From JACOYH01 sp964469735 (GTDB lineage Bacteria > Patescibacteriota > Minisyncoccia > Minisyncoccales > MHMH01), in the NCBI GenBank assembly GCA_964469735.1, contig CAYXYS010000003.1:1-23228 (forward strand): DNA of 23,228 nt, read 5' to 3'. Below the pieces are notes generated by a model. It did no database searches. It had not been told where the DNA came from and saw nothing but the letters and a program-made list of their open reading frames with translations. This document shows positions 21,075 through 23,228 of this stretch, one piece after another. Position 1 is the first letter of the stretch; every line of letters begins with the position of its first letter. Both the position numbers and the translations under genes were made by a program.

Positions 21075-22442
21075 TTAGATTCTCTTTAAGATAGCTTGGG
21101 CTACCACTATCCCCGAAACGGACGATTGCAACAACCCTCTGGTTATTCCTGAACCGTCTCCTCCGACGAAAAAATTTTCTACCGCTTCCAGTTCTCCAGA
21201 AGTCTTCACTCTGCTGGAGTAAAACTTCACTTCATTGCCGTAAAGCAACGTATCATCTCCCGCAATTCCCGGAGCGATTTTGTCGATAGCCTGAAGCATT
21301 TCCAGAAGATCAGTCAGGTGCCTATAGGGCAGCGCCAGACTAATATCTCCAGGCGTCGCTTCTTTAAGGGTCGGTTCGACCAGCCCTTTAGCCATCCTTT
21401 CGGGAGTGGACCTACGGCCGGCTTTTAAATCACCAAGGCGCTGAACCAGCACTTTTCCTCCCAGCATGTTAGCCAGCTGGGAAATGACGTCGGCGTATTT
21501 AAGGGGTTCCGTGAAAGGCTCTGTAAAGTTCATACTGACGAGCACAGCGAAGTTGGTATTATCTGACAGCCGCTTTTCGTAAAGGCTGTGGCCGTTAACG
21601 GTTGTCAATAAATCGCTGTATCTTTCAATCAGCACCTCGCCGTAAGGACAGACGCAAAAAGTCCTGACCTTGTCCTCGAAAGGCCGGGCGTGATAAAACT
21701 CTATTTTTGGGTCGTATAGATATTTTGTGATATGACCGAAAACATCGGCGGGAACCTCCACCCTAATGCCGATATCAACGCCCGTGCCTCTCGGCAGAAT
21801 CTCCAATCCTGCACTGCTTTTTTGGAAAGACAGCCATTCCGCTCCGCCCCGGCCGGGGGCTGCAACAACATAATCCGCTTCTTCGCTTCCGGAAACTCCG
21901 GCTGTCTGAATTAGGAATTTGTTTCCTTCTCTCCGAATCGATTCAACGGGGGAATCGGTGCGAATCAATACGCCCCTTTTTCGCAGCTCTTCAATCATCT
22001 CTGCAATAATGTGGGGGGAAAGATCCGAACCAAAGTGGCGGACTCTCGTGGGAATAATCCTCAATCCCGCCCTGAAGCCGTTGTCGACAATGTCTTTAAT
22101 CTTTTCGTCGTCGTTCTCGTAAGCCTCGGCTCTGCCGCCGAAGCGGCTGTAAACAGAGCTGGTAATCTCTACCAATTCGAGATACCTCTCCTCGCCGATA
22201 AGGCCGGGCAGCTGGCCGCCGACGTTCAAAGATTTGGGATAAAGGGGATCGGGCATGGTAAGCTTGCCATCCGAGAAAGCTCCCGACCCTCCCAATCCGG
22301 AAGTTAGGTCGTCCTTAGTCCTTTTGCAAAGATCCGGGCCTTTTTCATACATCCTTATTTCCGCGTCCGAATGCTCTGAAAGCTCCAGCGCCGCGAACAA
22401 ACCGGCGGGTCCGGTGCCCACTATAACCACTTTTTTTGACAT
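21075..22442 (-). CDS. FAD-dependent oxidoreductase, COG2509-type uncharacterised dehydrogenase
   Basis: An N-terminal Rossmann FAD-binding motif is clear: VVIVGTGPAGLFAALEL at about 5-21. A typical LGGSGAFSDGKL segment follows near 49-60. The C-terminal FAD contact reads FFVGGDGSGITRGLLQSSVS with the family's GG.G.G pattern. These parts and 455 residues fit the COG2509 group of FAD-dependent dehydrogenases, whose substrates are not known. No membrane helix is visible. AAGGAGG precedes the ATG. It follows def by 16 nt, so they are likely co-transcribed from the def promoter. Confidence 0.85.
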   Translation of the reverse strand: MSKKVVIVGTGPAGLFAALELSEHSDAEIRMYEKGPDLCKRTKDDLTSGLGGSGAFSDGKLTMPDPLYPKSLNVGGQLPGLIGEERYLELVEITSSVYSRFGGRAEAYENDDEKIKDIVDNGFRAGLRIIPTRVRHFGSDLSPHIIAEMIEELRKRGVLIRTDSPVESIRREGNKFLIQTAGVSGSEEADYVVAAPGRGGAEWLSFQKSSAGLEILPRGTGVDIGIRVEVPADVFGHITKYLYDPKIEFYHARPFEDKVRTFCVCPYGEVLIERYSDLLTTVNGHSLYEKRLSDNTNFAVLVSMNFTEPFTEPLKYADVISQLANMLGGKVLVQRLGDLKAGRRSTPERMAKGLVEPTLKEATPGDISLALPYRHLTDLLEMLQAIDKIAPGIAGDDTLLYGNEVKFYSSRVKTSGELEAVENFFVGGDGSGITRGLLQSSVSGIVVAQAILKRI

Positions 22443-22458
22443 TTTTTACCTCCTTATT

Positions 22459-22947
22459 TCAAAGAACATTCCTTTTCAGGTGTTTTTTAGCCTTCAATCT
22501 GCTGAATAATCCCACTCTGTCAATTATTAAAACGCCGTTCAGATGGTCTATTTCATGCTGGAAAACTCTGGCTTGGAATCCTTCCGCCTTAATATTAAGT
22601 TTTTTTCCATTCAGGTCAATAGCTTCTATTTTAGCTCCCTCCGGACGCTTGATTTTGAGCCAAATGCCGGGCAAACTCAAACAGCCTTCTTCCATGGAAA
22701 CCTTCTTTCCGTACTTTTTAATGATTTTAGGATTGATGAAAACCGAAGGGCCGTTCTCGGTCTGAACAGCTATTATCTTTTTGGAAATTCCCACTTGCGG
22801 CCCCGCCAGTCCCACCCCATCTTCTTTTAGCATGGTTTCCGCCATGTCTCCGGCCAGCTTCCTTATTTCAGGGGTAATTTCCCCTATCTCCGAAGCTCTT
22901 TTTCTCAAAACGGGGTCCGGATATTTTTTCACATCCAAAACACTCAT
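22459..22947 (-). CDS. def: Peptide deformylase
   Basis: Def removes the formyl group from the first methionine of nascent proteins. The three motifs are intact: GVGLAGPQVG near 44-53 (G-x-G-L-A-x-x-Q), EGCLSLPG near 87-94, and QHEIDH near 129-134; the Cys and two His bind the metal and Glu is catalytic. Length is 162, normal. Its mRNA would have a very short leader (about 5-12 nt) without a Shine-Dalgarno. It is first of the def-flavoprotein pair; the partner fmt is elsewhere in the window. Confidence 0.95.
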   Translation of the reverse strand: MSVLDVKKYPDPVLRKRASEIGEITPEIRKLAGDMAETMLKEDGVGLAGPQVGISKKIIAVQTENGPSVFINPKIIKKYGKKVSMEEGCLSLPGIWLKIKRPEGAKIEAIDLNGKKLNIKAEGFQARVFQHEIDHLNGVLIIDRVGLFSRLKAKKHLKRNVL

Positions 22948-22958
22948 ATAACCAAGTT

Positions 22959-22987
22959 ATTATACCTTTTTTGGGGTTATAAATCAA
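22959..22987 (-). promoter_or_regulatory. Sigma70-type promoter of def
   Basis: Minus-strand TTGATT (22982-22987), 17-nt spacer, perfect TATAAT (22959-22964). The -35 box abuts the stop codon of the upstream permease gene. Confidence 0.72.
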
Positions 22988-23228
22988 CTATTCATGCCTT
23001 CTAAGGGCTTCCACGGGCTTAAGCTTGGCGGCCTGTTTTGCCGGGAAAAATCCGGCCAGACAGCCGACGGTAAACGAGAAAGCCAAAGCGAAAACTATCA
23101 TCCAGGGAGCTATAGTGGTGGTGAAATAGAAAGAAGGATTTAATTTAGCGTAATAGCCGACGGCTTCCGCCAAAATAGTTCCCAGCAAAAGCCCGCCAAC
23201 TCCCCCCAAAACCCCTATTATGCCAGCC
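22988..23228 (-). CDS. MacB/FtsX-type ABC transporter permease, C-terminal part only
   Basis: The frame stays open to the window edge, so only the last 80 residues are seen; the true start lies outside. It shows two membrane helices: AGIIGVLGGVGGLLLGTILA, and a second around APWMIVFALAFSFTVGCLAG. The end, PAKQAAKLKPVEALRRHE, is the hallmark C-terminus of FtsX-like permeases in MacB/LolC-type exporters. The partner ATPase is probably further upstream on the minus strand, outside the window. An apparent TTG start at 23209 is internal, not a real start. Confidence 0.85.
   Translation of the reverse strand, partial: AGIIGVLGGVGGLLLGTILAEAVGYYAKLNPSFYFTTTIAPWMIVFALAFSFTVGCLAGFFPAKQAAKLKPVEALRRHE

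Noticed and set aside
1..23228. tRNA or rRNA genes, or recoded UGA
   Set aside because: No cloverleaf or rRNA stretch was noticed in the short intergenic gaps, and UGA clearly ends several genes (mraY, aspS, murC).

Overview
The window looks like a chromosomal piece of a Candidate Phyla Radiation (Patescibacteria) bacterium, most likely a Parcubacteria-type lineage. This is inferred from gene content, not from a marker-gene tree. Supporting signs are a solitary Cas2/PaaX-like membrane protein without any CRISPR locus, an EF-P whose tip loop lacks the usual PGKG motif, a short AspRS without the GAD insertion, a single-pass protein with a PP2C-like domain, many hypothetical genes and tight gene packing. 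UGA is used as a stop, so this is not a code-25 lineage. A run of exactly 10 Ns (10128-10137) shows the sequence is a scaffolded assembly.

Layout. 1-4619 (minus) is an overlapping operon aspS > dacA-like > beta-propeller protein > mraY, ending in two tandem hairpins. 4665-6552 (minus) holds a divergent GreA/GreB-family protein, a YjbQ family protein and plsY, each with its own promoter and mostly with its own terminator. 6561-8671 (minus) has thpR > murC and a 51-residue membrane micro-protein. 8737-9412 is a Cas2-like gene bracketed by two imperfectly palindromic 37-bp repeats; this is the most element-like piece of the window. 9413-9625 is T-rich repetitive DNA with a short zinc-knuckle reading frame. 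9626-12798 (plus) runs hypothetical > fmt > efp > PP2C-like membrane protein.

12841-16329 (minus) contains pcm > mltG > a DJ-1/PfpI protein, then a clear promoter plus L10 leader RNA plus attenuator in front of rplJ-rplL. 16373-20971 is an accessory block: a small HNH-like gene, a divergent promoter region, a 929-residue protein that appears to hold two metallophosphoesterase modules (the first with its metal ligands replaced), and a convergent polytopic membrane protein built from three internal repeats. 21045-23228 (minus) ends with a COG2509-type flavoprotein, peptide deformylase and the C-terminal end of a MacB/FtsX-type permease that leaves the window.

How the genes fit together. Several genes build or remodel the envelope: murC and mraY (peptidoglycan precursors), the D,D-carboxypeptidase and mltG (remodelling), and plsY (phospholipid). 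Others serve translation: aspS, fmt, def, efp, rplJ and rplL; fmt and def together imply a formyl-methionine start and its removal. The accessory genes at 8.7-9.4 kb and 16.4-21 kb have no evident link to these functions and are the best places to look for undescribed biology.
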